NCBI RefSeq assembly: GCF_000004195.4
Contig: NC_030677.2
Coordinates: 196,506,372 to 196,570,371 of the forward strand
Source of the DNA: Xenopus tropicalis
Lineage: Eukaryota > Chordata > Amphibia > Anura > Pipidae
Direction of reading: 5' to 3'
DNA: 64,000 nucleotides
Shown piece after piece: positions 45,388-56,487 of this stretch. The translations under genes were made by a program, and so were the position numbers. Within the stretch, counting starts at the first letter, position 1, and every line of letters starts with the position of its first letter. The notes under the pieces were generated by a model. That model saw only the letters and a list, made by a program, of their open reading frames with translations, was not told the origin of the DNA and did not search any database.

Positions 45388-46789
45388 CTGAAATAGGAGG
45401 AAATGTTATATATTAGACCTTATGGCAATTTTATCACATGACGTGTTGGTGTAAACAGCAATTAATCAGCTGATGGTTGCAATGGATTTAATATCAGCTT
45501 TAGGCTGGTGGCACATGAAGTGCTTGCTATACATAAAGTGCTCACAGGCCTCACAGTACTAAAACTCCCATTACCCAGCAGGGGCAGGATCACATTTATA
45601 GTTCAGTGCAGGGCTGTGCAACGTTTTTCATGTAGCAGGACGACAGTTTGTCGTATGACATGTTAGAGGGCTGGTATATATTAAAATAATGACGTCACAC
45701 AAAGCGGTTGATGAAACCTTTAGTAATAACCGATGTATGCCTACAGAAATGTAATGTTTAATGTGTAATTAATAGATTTTTCTTGCTTTCTTTTTACCCC
45801 CTGTACCCTTTACTAAACTGTTACAAATGCACAGAAATATACAATATACAAAAAGAAGTCTGTGGAGCCCTCAAGCAGATAAGGTCTGTCTGTAAAGGTT
45901 CTCATTCAGCCAGGTCATGGTATATCTGTAGTAATAAGTCAAATCAACTGGACTTGCTGTGTCTTCTTGAAGACATTTCACCAGTCATCTGAGGAAGCCA
46001 GTCGCATAACTAGCGAAACATCCAGCCAGTCCAGTTGATAGGTCTCCATTTGGGCAGCCCTTATCTAGTGCAATGATTAGTACTTAGGCACACCTTTTAG
46101 AGCATACAATTTTGCTAACAGGCAGCGCCTTACTGAGCGGCACCCAATGAGGTGATGAGTGAAGGGAGGGGGAGGAATAAGAAAACTCAAGCGCCGCTCC
46201 CTCAGCCGGCTGCTGCTCATAGTTACAGAAGTAGGGTAGGCAGAAGAGGTACTTACCTAGCAACCCCTGACCACTGTGCATTAGGCTTGTTCCTATAGTT
46301 CCAGCCCTGCTAACAGGTTTATAGCATTAGCAAAGGAAAGCTACGGACCCCAAACTATGGGCTGTACTTGTCATAATCAATGAAAAACCCAGTCTTGGAA
46401 GTTGTAGTAAGGTTGCAAACATAACCTTGCTTTCAGGAACAACTGTACAACTTCTTCAAAGATGTTTCAACTAACAAGAAGGTTGATTATTAATTATGAC
46501 AATGTTGTACAGACAAGTCTCAGCGATGGCAGTGTGATGTTGTGTTGGCTAATTCACATAGTGGATTTCAGAAGGGCTTGAATAATATCTTGGACGCATA
46601 ATATTTAAGGTCCTTAGTGTATTTTAGTGTGTGTGTGTGTGTATATAAATATATCCATGCACTGGCAGATCATTGAGAAGGATTGAACTTCATGGACTTG
46701 TTAAACTTTGAGTCTTTTTTTTCAACTCAAAGTAACTGTGTAACTATGTCTGACACCACAAATATGCCTTAGAGAGCAAAATACATCCT
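45388..46789. other. Mostly unannotated intron 1 sequence with a repeat at 45935-46045
   Basis: At 45935-46045 the sequence TCTTGAAGACATTTCACCAG is flanked by an inverted AACTGGACT/AGTCCAGTT pair, a pattern I associate with widespread vertebrate repeats. A GT/AT microsatellite lies near 46627-46650. Nothing else is named. Confidence 0.4.
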
Positions 46790-47073
46790 CTAGGAATCCC
46801 CGACCTTTCTTACTCATCAACCACAGGTTGGTGAGCCACACAAGCATGAAACAAGTTCTTTGAGGAAGCCAAATAAGGGCTCTGATTGGCTTCTATGTGA
46901 TCCCATGTGGACTGCCAGAGAAGGAGGCTCTGTTTGGAGTAAAACTGTGTCTCTGGGCTTTCAGAACTTGCCTCCAAGCCAGAAATGGGCACCTAGTTTG
47001 AGGCCACTGGGAGCAACATCCAAGGGGTTGGGGAGAAACATGTTGTCCCTGAGCCACTGGTTGGGGATCACTG
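46790..47073 (+). repeat. hAT-like miniature transposon, copy 1
   Basis: Body landmarks GAGCCACACAAGCATGAA, AAATAAGGGCTCTGATTGGC and AGCAACATCCAAGGGGTTGG match 55770-56043. The right end GGTTGGGGATCACTG is preserved; the left end is degraded (TAGGAATCCCCGACC) and no target duplication survives. Confidence 0.75.
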
Positions 47074-47827
47074 CTGTAGTGGGAAAGCTAGACTTTACAA
47101 TGTAAGACATTTGTGTGTTTTTATGGATCCGTTGTACAAAGAAAAATATATATACTGTACTGTAACCATTCTGTATCAGATAGTTTGACCAGGCTAATAT
47201 GCAGGGCTTGTTTGCAGACTTGCTGGGGCTTGACTGGAGTTGTAGTTCAGGATAATTGCCAGTAGTTCTACCAAGCATTACAGTCCCATTGTTTTTGCAA
47301 TGACCTCTATGGAGAAAGCATTTTTGCAGGAAGATAATTATTACATCAGCGCTGATGTTTCACTTGGGGGAGGCCTGCTTGTTAAATACGATGTTTGCGC
47401 AGAGTCTCAGTGATATACGATTGGGAGCCACTGTTGTAAATGACTCTGGGGGATGATAGAACTGTGTGTTCATAACAGAAATGCTTTCTTGTCCTCTGTT
47501 TCTAAAATAAGTGTAGGGAAATCACTGACTATCCTTAACACATTCTAGACAGATGGCACGTGAAGTCATTTTGCCGGACTATAGTACCCTACATTGCATG
47601 ACGTGCAGATCATTTAATCAGTACTAAAAACAAGCTGTTTGAACATAGTTTTATCCTGTTATATTGAGGCAATTGATCTCGTTGTAGCACAGACCAGAGA
47701 ATAAAGCTGGCCATACACTATAAGATTTGTTTGTCCAGGCAGATCTTTCCATTAATATGCCCACCTAGGTTGGGGAGAGTAATTGCACAATTTTATTATA
47801 TTTAATATTTGTATTTTTTTTTTTTTT

Positions 47828-47925
47828 TTTGTCTATGTAAAGTTGGGAGGAACACGGGTAAAAAAAATTTCATTAGAGTAATGATGCTTCATTGTTATTT
47901 GTATATGACAATAAACTTGAAACTC
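47828..47925 (+). repeat. ~95-bp repeat, paired with 40440-40535
   Basis: AAAGTTGGGAGGAAC, ATGATGCTTCATTGTTATTT and ATAAACTTGAAACT recur in reverse at 40440-40535. A T-run precedes it (47813-47830). Confidence 0.65.
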
Positions 47926-47929
47926 AAGG

Positions 47930-48332
47930 CTGATGCCACACGTGGCGTTTTTACGCTGCGTATTTTCTTATTCTCGGTGGCTGAATAACGCCCGATATCA
48001 TCATCCATAGAAATAACTTGAAAAGACTCGAAGCAAACCACACAATGCGGAAATACGCTAGAAAACGCCTTACCACGGATTCTTCAAGCGTTTGCCGAAA
48101 TACGCCAGTATTTGCACAGCAAGCTATTCCTATGTATACACAAAGGCAGCTGCCAGACCTAGCGGAAATACGCAGCGTTTTTTACTATTTCGCACTATTA
48201 GCACCATGAAAACGGGATTTGCTATGTCACCAGTACTAGGCTGAAAAACGCCATAGTCAGGGACTGTGTGGCTTGTGCGGCGTTTTGAGGCTGAGAAAAT
48301 ATGCAGTGTAAAAACGCCACGTGTGGCATCAG
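47930..48332. repeat. Inverted-repeat element (CTGATGCCACACGTGGCG ends)
   Basis: CTGATGCCACACGTGGCGTT at the left is matched by AACGCCACGTGTGGCATCAG at the right. The interior is rich in further AACGCC/GGCGTT motifs that also pair. It is 403 bp long and non-coding, with no clear target duplication. Confidence 0.82.
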
Positions 48333-48460
48333 ACTAATGTGATTGTTTGGCCCTTGGGTCAAATGCCAATCTGACAGGGTAATCAAACCTGCCCAGTCGA
48401 TATCTGGCCAATTTTAGGACCTATATTGGTTGGGTAGGCCTGTCGGGGTTCCCGTACGTG

Positions 48461-49345
48461 AATTGGTGTTGAGGACCCAAATATGTTTAAATCTGCCTGG
48501 GTATGGCAACCTTAGTCCTGGAAGCGTAAATTCTACCGCTCCGATTAATTCCCTGATAGCTGGTACTGTTGGATTTATGATCTATGGAAGCCAAGCTGTT
48601 AAACTACATTGGTAATTGTAATGCTGCACATCCAGGAATATCATGATATCATGTGACATAATATGACACAACACAGTTTTATGGCATGTTATTTTTATTG
48701 ATTTTCCCTAGAGGTAACACTTTGCACAAAGGAACCCAATTCTGCGGCGCTGTATGAATAGGGAGAAGCTTTTGTGTGTATTGCAATTTAATAGAATGTA
48801 GGGAGGTGGCTCTGTCCCCAGAACTGTATGTATGAAGCATAAAAACCTAGAGCTGGGCGGTATGACCAAAAATTTATATCACGGTATTTTTCAAAATTAT
48901 ATCGGTATCACGGTATTTGACGGTATATAAATAAAAAATAAATAATAAATATTGGCCATTCTGTCTTGTAAGACCAATATTTGGGTTTTCCTTAAACTTA
49001 GCACAAACCTGTATCTCTGCAGATACAGGTATAGGATCTATTATCTGAAATGCTTAGGACAAGATTTTTTTGGATAAGGAATCTCGCTAGGCCATGGCAA
49101 TACAAGGCAACACAATAATGAGTATAAACATGGACTCCAAACATACCAGTTATGTTTAACACAGTTGGCCTGTGCCTCTGTCTCCCAGAACTCTGACAGA
49201 ATGAGTAGAATCTCTAGACTCTGAGTCTCTCCTTTATTTCTCATCGTTACATTTGCCTGTGCAAGATGAGATAGAACCATTGATAGGATTAAGTTACTGT
49301 CAGGCCTGTAGAGTACAAGGGCTGGTGTGCAGTGGTGTGAGAATA
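48461..49345. other. Mixed sequence with two repeat fragments
   Basis: At 48850-48920, GCTGGGCGGTATGACC and repeated ATCACGGTATTT look like an interspersed repeat end. At 49022-49085, GATACAGGTATAGGATC and the following TTTTTTGGATAAGG are the end of a 113-bp-array family element without its array. No gene is seen. Confidence 0.45.
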
Positions 49346-49735
49346 AATAGGTAGTTGACCTTTAAGTTAACTATAGAATGTCCTATTCTCAGCTGCTTTT
49401 CAATTGGCCTCGTTTTTATTGTTTTTGAATGATTTGTTTTCCACTTCTGACACTTCCCAGGTTTCCACTAGGGGTCCCTGACCCTGGCAGCCAATAACTA
49501 TTGCTCTGTGAGGCAACAACTGTATTGTTACCGTTACACTGTATTACTTATCATTCTATTTGGGGCCTCTCTTTTTGTCTTCCAGTCTCTCATTCAAACC
49601 ACTGTCTGGTTGCTAGTATACATTGAACCACAGCAACCAGATAACTGGTGAGCTACTTAGTAAAAACCTAAACAACTCATAAGCCTTAACAAAATAAAGC
49701 CAAATTGCATATTGTTTTAGAATATCACCGTATGC
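49346..49735 (-). repeat. Miniature inverted-repeat element (AAAGGGGTTGTTCACC family)
   Basis: Landmarks GGTAGTTGACCTTTAAGTTA, GGGGTCCCTGACCC, CATTCAAACCACTGTCTGG and CAGCAACCAG lie in reverse order relative to 6409-6816. The right end is degraded. Confidence 0.72.
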
Positions 49736-49975
49736 ATACACTTTGGGTGTGTTGGGTGCTTTGTTACTGGAAGAGCTATTTATTAAACAATAACTGACCC
49801 AAAAAGACTCGTATCAGTGACTTTAAATGACTGCCCACTTGGCTATCAGTGAAGGCTACAATGCACCCAAGGAGATTTTTACTGGGCAGTGAGGAAGGTC
49901 TCAGTATATGCCATTGCCAATGTTTGTGTGTCTCCACTATGCTAGGGTTTAGGGTTGTCTCTACAATTTATCTAG

Positions 49976-50849
49976 TACAGGTATGGGATCCCTTATCTGG
50001 AAACCCGTTATCTAGAAAGCTCCAAATTACGGAAAGCCTGTCTCCCATAGACTCCATCAAATAATTCAGAATTTTAAAACTGATTTCCTTTTTCTCTGTA
50101 ATAATAAAACAGTACCTGTACTTGATCCCAACTAAGATATAATTACCCCTTATTGGGGGCAGAACAGCCCTATTGGGTTTATTTCATGGTTAAATGATTC
50201 CCTTTTCTCTGTAATAATAAAACAGTACCTGTACTTGATCCCAACTAAGATATAATTACCCCTTATTGGGGGCAGAACAGCCCTATTGGGTTTATTTCAT
50301 GGTTAAATGATTCCCTTTTCTCTGTAATAATAAAACAGTACCTGTACTTGATCCCAACTAAGATATAATTACCCCTTATTGGGGGCAGAACAGTCCTATT
50401 GGGTTTATTTAATGGTTAAATGATTCCCTTTTCTCTGTAATAATAAAACAGTACCTGTACTTGATCCCAACTAAGATATAATTACCCCTTATTGGGGGCA
50501 GAACAGCCCTATTGGGTTTATTTCATGGTTAAATGATTCCCTTTTCTCTGTAATAATAAAACAGTACCTGTACTTGATCCCAACTAAGATATAATTACCC
50601 CTTATTGGGGGCAGAACAGCCCTATTGGGTTTATTTAATGGTTAAATGATTCCCTTTTCTCTGTAATAATAAAACAGTACCTGTACTTGATCCCAACTAA
50701 GATATACATAATCATTATTGGATACAAAAAAATCCTGTTTTGTTGATTTTTTAGTAGACTTAAGGTATGGAGATCCAAATTATGGAAAGACCCCTTATCC
50801 AGAATACCCTTGGTCCCAAGCATTCTGGATAATGGGTCCTATACCTGTA
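49976..50849 (+). repeat. Inverted-repeat element with 113-bp array (copy F)
   Basis: It runs from TACAGGTATGGGATCCC to TCCTATACCTGTA. Six units start at 50090, 50203, 50316, 50429, 50542 and 50655, exactly 113 bp apart. C and A variants of TTATTT(C/A)ATGG occur in the order C, C, A, C, A before the last partial unit. Confidence 0.92.
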
Positions 50850-52458
50850 AGCAGATTCTATGGAAATTTGATGCATGTACCACACGTGTATTGTACTCTG
50901 GGAATTGTTTGTACACAATCTGCCCAACGTGAACACATAACATATAGATGAGCCAGTTTGTTGTGCCTGGCAGTGTTCCCTGTTAGCGGTTCTTTAGCCG
51001 TTCCCCAACTTGTGATACGTGGCAGTGAGCTCCTACATGACACTATCGATTGCCTAACTAATTTTCTAGGGAATCTGGAGCCACAACAACAATGAACGCG
51101 TATGCGTGTGCTTCTGAATGTTGCAAAATGCTTCTTGCATCATATTGGCAGCCGAGCTATACTTTCAGCCGGCGGTTCCTGTAAGCTCAATTACAGGGTA
51201 GGGAACATGTGGGGTTTTTTCCAGGCACAATGGATAATAATTACTGGAATTTATTAAAACTATTTTTTATTACGTGGCAAGAAAAGAAGCAACACAGAAT
51301 GCTGCATGTTTCTGCCCCAAAATAATAAATGCTTAAAAGACATTTGGAGCGTCTTTGACTCTTAGCGCTGACACCGAGGTCTTTTAATTTGCTGTTAGTG
51401 ATGTAGCAAATTGACCATAAATGTCATTTCCCAGCATAGAGCTACATAAAAATCACTTCACAAGCGCGTTTCAGGCACAATCCATATTTACTAGAATGCA
51501 GTAAGTGTTTTGCTCTGATTTATCAGTTCGGTAGGACCTGCTTGGAATATTAAAAAATGTGTCTAAAAGTCAGTGGTGGATCCGTGGCCTCTTGGGCCTG
51601 GAGCGAAGAAATAATGATGGGCCTATAAGGTGTCTTCTAAACAAAATGTTAGGTGCCGTTATTAATGTTAATAATACATTTTTACAGTATATGGAAAAGA
51701 CATAATTGTCCTCTCCACTCATGCATTTGTATCTGATGTATAAAGAGAAAATGGCCGTTCATTTAGGTGCTGTAAAGCTGTCAGTGTAACAGTGATACAA
51801 AATCCGAATGACAGGGAAAAGATAGCAAAGGTAGCTGGGACTTCGGCCTTAGGGAGAATAGATTGCCGGGCTACCAAGGTGAATGCGAGGGGAGGGCTTT
51901 GAAGGACAGGAAAAGAATGATGAACTGAATTCAGAATTGGATAGGAAGCTAGCAGAGAGCCTGGGAGCAGAGAGAGGGGACTCGCAAGGATTCTAGCAGG
52001 ACTATTTTGGTTAGACTGAATAATAGATAGTGTTAGGACATGAGAGGTAGAGCATATTGCAGGAGATAAACGGCACCTAAAGTAAGCAACAACTGAATTG
52101 TTCAGCTTTTGTACATCAGTCATAGAGTTTATGGAAATTGTTCCCTGTCACAGGAAATATATTGCCCTACGATCCTGTCCTTGTAAGTCCTTGGGGGGGG
52201 AGACTGGCCTCTAGTGAAAGCTGGCTAACCTATATTACTGCTGCCAACTGGGTCTCATGTTACCTGTTGAATGGTCTTGTTGGCCACTGGGTTCCAAAAT
52301 TAATGTCTGAAGTGACACCCGTGTTACCATGTGTATGTGAGATGAATAAGTCTATATATATTTCATAACGACTAAGGGAAAACAAATGTCACTGAGTAAG
52401 AGATGAGATCACTCTTTGGTTACATGGTTCTGAGTATCATTTCCTTCTTGTTTTCTAG
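50850..52458. other. End of intron 1
   Basis: From about 51740 to 52070 the sequence (GAATGATGAACTGAATTCAG, GAGCCTGGGAGCAGAGAG) has the look of an old retroposed repeat. The final 18 bases form the exon 2 acceptor. The 134-codon minus-strand frame at 51719-52123 is not supported as a gene. Confidence 0.4.
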
Positions 52459-52562
52459 GTGTGAACATGACATTTTGCTGAGCAGTATTTGGTGTTCCCC
52501 TGCCATCTGTAAAGCTTGACTCTTATTTAATGATCGTGACATTGTGAGGCAGGCCTCCAGTC
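52459..52562 (+). promoter_or_regulatory. dab2: dab2 5' UTR in exon 2, with two short upstream ORFs
   Basis: After the acceptor, 104 bases precede the start codon. They contain ATG at 52467 (four codons, stop at 52479-52481) and ATG at 52530 (five codons, stop at 52545-52547). Both end before the main ATG. Such upstream frames can lower translation of the main frame, but no effect is shown here. Confidence 0.7.
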
Positions 52563-52656
52563 ATGTCTACTGATGTAGAAACCAGCACCAGCACTGCCAC
52601 CGAAGTACCACCACCACCAGCAGCAAAGCCACCGTCCAAGAAGGAAAAGAAAAAAG
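52563..52656 (+). CDS. dab2: dab2 coding exon 2 (start codon, residues 1-31)
   Basis: Disabled-2 is a cytosolic clathrin adaptor that links NPXY cargo such as LDL-receptor family members to clathrin and AP-2, and takes part in TGF-beta, Wnt and Ras signalling. This exon encodes MSTDVETST at the start, a proline/alanine stretch, and the basic SKKEKKK tail that is characteristic of DAB2 before its PTB domain. The ATG has G at -3. The exon ends AAAAAG with donor GTACC at 52657, in phase 1, so the next glycine codon is split. The residues fit DAB2 much better than DAB1, which differs in this segment. Confidence 0.94.
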
Positions 52657-52887
52657 GTACCAGAAATGAAGAACATGCATTTATAAAGTTCAGACATATT
52701 CCATAATGCTGTATAATAATAGGGTTATATAGATTACATACAAATATTGACCAATACAAGAGATAAAAGAGCTCACTGTCTTGTGATATGAAACAGAAGG
52801 CATGGAATTGGCACCATCAGGAGTCAGCAAAGTAATACATTGGGCATTCAGCATTGCACTTAGCAGGTGGCTGTGACATATAGTCTA

Positions 52888-53131
52888 TAACACTCAGATG
52901 TAAAAAGTGTTGGGGAGCCACACATGCATGAAAAAGGGGGTGCCAAATAAGAGCGGTGATTGGCTATTTGGTAGCCCCATGTGGCCTGCAGGAGGCTCTG
53001 CTTGGAGTAAAACTGTGTCTCTGGGCTTCCAAAACTTGTCTCCAAGCCAGAAATGTAAAAATGGCACCTACTTTGAGGCCACTGGAAGCAACATCAAATG
53101 GGGTGGTGAGCAACATGGTTGGGGATCACTG
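52888..53131 (+). repeat. hAT-like miniature transposon, copy 2
   Basis: It shares GGGGAGCCACACATGCATGA, CTTGGAGTAAAACTGTGTCT and GGTTGGGGATCACTG with 46790-47073. The left terminus is lost. Confidence 0.7.
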
Positions 53132-53518
53132 GTCTAAGGAGTCTATACTCTATAATGAAGAAATGCTAGGCTAGATGGGCATAAGCATCTCTAATAAAAT
53201 GAGATTTAAGAGACTGTTTAAAGGCAGAGGGGTTGGAAGAAATTTAGATGGAATGTTGGAGAGAATTTCAGAGAAGTGGAGTATAGGTATTCTTGAAGTG
53301 AGGAGTAGGTCTATAGAAGAGTGTAGTAAGTGGTTTGGTGAGTTGTTGGAGATAATTTCAGAGATTTAGGTTGGAAAAGAGTTGTTTGTAATATACTATA
53401 GACTGGCAGAGTAGCATGGCAGAGGAAGAGCAGTTGCTGAGACGTTTGAGCCTGGCAGTGTATATTATGGACTAGAGTGATGGCAGTCTCTGGAGGAGAA
53501 GTCCAGTTCATAGACACT
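53132..53518. other. Unnamed intron 2 sequence
   Basis: Purine-rich sequence with GGAGAGAATTTCAGAGA/GGAGATAATTTCAGAGA repeated at about 53255 and 53348, which suggests an old interspersed repeat with an internal duplication. It is not named. Confidence 0.35.
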
Positions 53519-53700
53519 TAAGGGTATATTTATCATACTGTGTAAAAACTGTACAACATTACTGGCGATGTTGCTCATAGCAGCCAATCAGATGCTTTGT
53601 TTTTGCTGATGAAATCTAATTGTTGATTGGTTGCCCTGGGCAACATCACCGGTAATGCTTCACTCCACATTTTACACAGCATGATAAATATACCCCTTAG
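53519..53700. repeat. Foldback miniature transposon (GGGTATATTTATCAT type), second copy
   Basis: GGGTATATTTATCATACTGT pairs with CAGCATGATAAATATACCCC. The interior carries CATAGCAGCCAATCAGATGC and ATTGGTTGCCCTGGGCAAC, as in 17504-17687. Confidence 0.82.
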
Positions 53701-54139
53701 GGGCTTGCTTATTTTAATGTGGAACCCAACATCTCTGGTGATGTTGCCAATAGCAACCAATCAGCAATTAGATTTTAACGGTCACTTAGGGCTCTGGCAC
53801 ATGGGGAGACTAGTCGCCCGCGACAAATCTCCCTTGTTGCGGGTGATTAATCTCCTTGAAATGCCATCCCATCAGCGAGTATGTAAATCGCCGGTGGGAT
53901 GGCATACGCGGCGAAGTTTCCTCTCAAGGCATTTTCGGGGAAATTGTGGCACTGCGTATGCCATCCCACCGGCGATTTACATTCTCTCCAGTTGGATGGC
54001 ATTTTAGGGAGATTAGATGGCGACTAGTCTCCCGGTGTCCCAGAGCCCTTACAAGTTAGAAAACAAAAGCAAAGATTTGATTGGTTGCTATGGGCATGAG
54101 ATGTTATTATACATGCTATAATAGATAAGATATGCCCCT
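53701..54139. repeat. Outer miniature element split by a Harbinger-like insertion
   Basis: GGGGCTTGCTTATTTT at the left and AGATATGCCCC at the right are inverted ends, and CAATAGCAACCAATCAG pairs with GATTGGTTGCTATGGGC. The two halves are separated by the element at 53789-54048. Restoring TTA as a single copy makes the outer element continuous. Confidence 0.7.
53789..54048. repeat. Harbinger-like miniature transposon with TTA duplication
   Basis: Ends GGGCTCTGGCACATGGGGAG and CCGGTGTCCCAGAGCCC are inverted, and GACTAGTCGCC pairs with GGCGACTAGTC. TTA flanks both sides (53786-53788 and 54049-54051), as expected of PIF/Harbinger. The inner arms carry the repeated GGTGGGATGGCATACG/CGTATGCCATCCCACC palindrome. 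It has no coding capacity. Confidence 0.88.
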
Positions 54140-55769
54140 TAAAGTCGAACCAGAGTTTTGATGGCATCTTGGAAGACAGATGATCGCATTTTGGAAATAT
54201 TTTGTAGTAAATTATTTAAGCCTTTGATTGACATAGAAAATTGATTCCCATCATATCTTTATATTGCAGATGGGATTGGGTTGGGAAAGGACATGAAAAA
54301 ACCAACCTTTTTTCTTCTTGTATCTCCGGGAATGTTTCACTAACTAATTAAACATGATGAATGGTGCCCAGCCTTTCTTTATAACTGGGATCCCCTACCC
54401 CCCCGTATTTCATATATTCTGAGTGGAGATAATGACTTTCTATAAAGCCATTTCCATGATAGGTGTTCTTTAAATGAAGCCATGAAATATTTCCAGCCAG
54501 CAACCTTTCTCTTTATGTTATTTATTGGCGCTTGTGTATTAAATCGTCGCGGCGTCAAAACAATCCGGAGATTTGAATATCCAGCCTCTGTGCGTTCTTC
54601 CTCGGTCGTCTGCCGTGAAAATGAGTTATTGAAATATGTGCACAATAGAAAAGCTGTAAATTCAGCAAAGTGTAATCATCTCACATTTCATGCTTGATAA
54701 GGACTTATGTGCCTGAAACACGGATTCCCGGGATTATCATTGGCTGATACAGTGCACGTATCTCTATGACTTGTCATGTTATTTCTATTCCCTACTCTGG
54801 TTCTTGCATACTCCTGAGTTTGTCATTCTCTGATGAGCTCTGAGCACGGGGGCTAATTTGTATTTGGGGTACGTCCCGATGTTGTCTGGAAAGCGTGCGC
54901 TGTAATCAGATTTCCTTTGTCAGAAAAGGAATCACAATAACTTGGTTTTGTCTCTTTGTCATAACAAAGGCAAACATTGTTCTAATCCCGGCTGCGTGCG
55001 TTTAGAGAGAGAAAGATGTTTTGGCATTCCAAACAGCTGCTGCTAAGATTGTTTTCATTCTTAAAGGCATATAATCTGTACCCAGTACTGCACTCTTTAA
55101 ATGAGAAGGAAAGGTAATGCTGCACTGAGTCCTCTATCAAGAGAAACACAAGATTTATTGTCTCCTTTTTTGTAAACATGTTGTTCAGGTGTCTGACTTC
55201 CTCTCTCAGAAACATCCTTAATTCTCTGGGCCAGAGTCTGTGTAGTTCTCTCCTCTCTCCGCTCTCCTGCTCCCCCTTCCTTTAAGAATGCTAAGAACCC
55301 CCTCCCCCCCTAAGGAATGTGTGATCTGAGCTACAAACCCTAAAGCTGCAGCAGGAAGCTACTTAAAATAGCAGCTGCTGAAAAACCCAGTATCCTAGTT
55401 TTATAAATCTTAAGGGCTTGATTTGCTAGTAAATTAGAGAACAATCGTAGTGTACTAGAACAGAGAGTCACACCTCCTTTATAGCTGTAACCATAGTCCA
55501 TTTACTCATAAAATAAAATAGAAAAACAAACCTTGCCCATAGCCTTCTATGAGATTCCACATCCCAGACCTGTTGTTGGTTTAGCTGGCTAATGAATCCT
55601 GAATGCTTGGGCAGTGCTAAATATAGATATTGATATTAATCGAAAGGATAAACCAGTTAGGGGGATTCCTACAAATTCCCAGCCAAATGAATTTTGAGTT
55701 AATTTGAAAAATGGACCCCTTAATAATAGTTACATATGGACACAATGACCATGACAATATACTGTATAT
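54140..55769. other. Unannotated intron 2 sequence
   Basis: No exon or repeat family is recognised. Confidence 0.4.
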
Positions 55770-56043
55770 CAGGGGTCCCTAACCTTTCTTACTCGTGAGC
55801 CACAGTCAAATGTAAAAAGACTTGGAGAGCAACACAAGCACCATAAAAGTTCATGGAGGTGCCAAATAAGGGCTGTGATTGGCTATTAGGGGCCTCTATG
55901 CACCCTATCAGCTCACAGGGGGCTTTATTTGGTAGGAAATCTTGTTTTTATTCAACCAAAACTTTGGTTTGGGGGCACTGAGAGCAACATCCAAGGGGTT
56001 GGTGAGTAACATGTTGCCCCGAGCCACTGGTTGGGGAACACTG
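55770..56043 (+). repeat. hAT-type miniature transposon with 8-bp duplication
   Basis: Ends CAGGGGTCCCTAACC and GGTTGGGGAACACTG are short imperfect inverted repeats of the hAT form. CTGTATAT stands on both sides (55762-55769 and 56044-56051), an 8-bp target duplication. It is the best preserved of three copies in the window. Confidence 0.88.
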
Positions 56044-56288
56044 CTGTATATCATCCAAATCACTGAGCTCTCATTGGTTTGTTTTAATGTTAAGTAATTC
56101 ATATTTGTGATTTGGGTGATTTCTTAAAATTACTGTCTGATTTACAGTCTTATTTATAACATATGAAGAACCAAATAATACAAGTCTTTTCATTTCTCGG
56201 GACCAGAACTAGGGGGAGGCAGAAGAGGCACATGTTCTGGATCTGTGCGGCATCTGTTCTGGATCAGACGCGAGTCAGAGGGGTTAGA

Positions 56289-56487
56289 CTAGGGATGGCC
56301 AGACTTTCTTCGGTCGCGATCAACCGGACCTATGCGGAATGCGAAAGTGCGGCGAGAATGCGTACGTACATGACTCAGCGTACATACGCATTCACGGAGC
56401 ACTTCCACATCCCCGGCTTGACCGCGGTCCACCAGAAATCCACGGGTGATCGACTGGTGGACCACGATCGACGTATTGGCCACCCTT
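56289..56487. repeat. hAT-type miniature transposon, second family
   Basis: CTAGGGATGGCCA and TGGCCACCCTT are the inverted ends, and GGGTTAGA lies on both sides (56281-56288 and 56488-56495). The body is CG-rich (TACGTACATGACTCAGCGTA). The 170-codon frame across it is not a gene. Confidence 0.82.

Larger units (their letters stand above)
47708..48460. repeat. GCCATACAC-type element split by later insertions
   Basis: CTGGCCATACACTATAAGAT opens the element at 47708, and matching interior sequence (GACAGGGTAATCAAACCTGC, CAGTCGATATCTGGCC) resumes after 48333. Between the halves lie a ~95-bp repeat (47828-47925) and a complete inverted-repeat element (47930-48332), so two later insertions have interrupted it. 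Confidence 0.5.
19830..52458 (+). other. dab2: dab2 intron 1 (inferred)
   Basis: It runs from GTGAGT at 19830 to the acceptor TTCTTGTTTTCTAG ending at 52458, about 32.6 kb. It carries most of the tandem arrays and miniature transposons of the window. I recognise no coding exon of another gene inside it, except a weak antisense candidate at 45310-45387. Confidence 0.6.
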
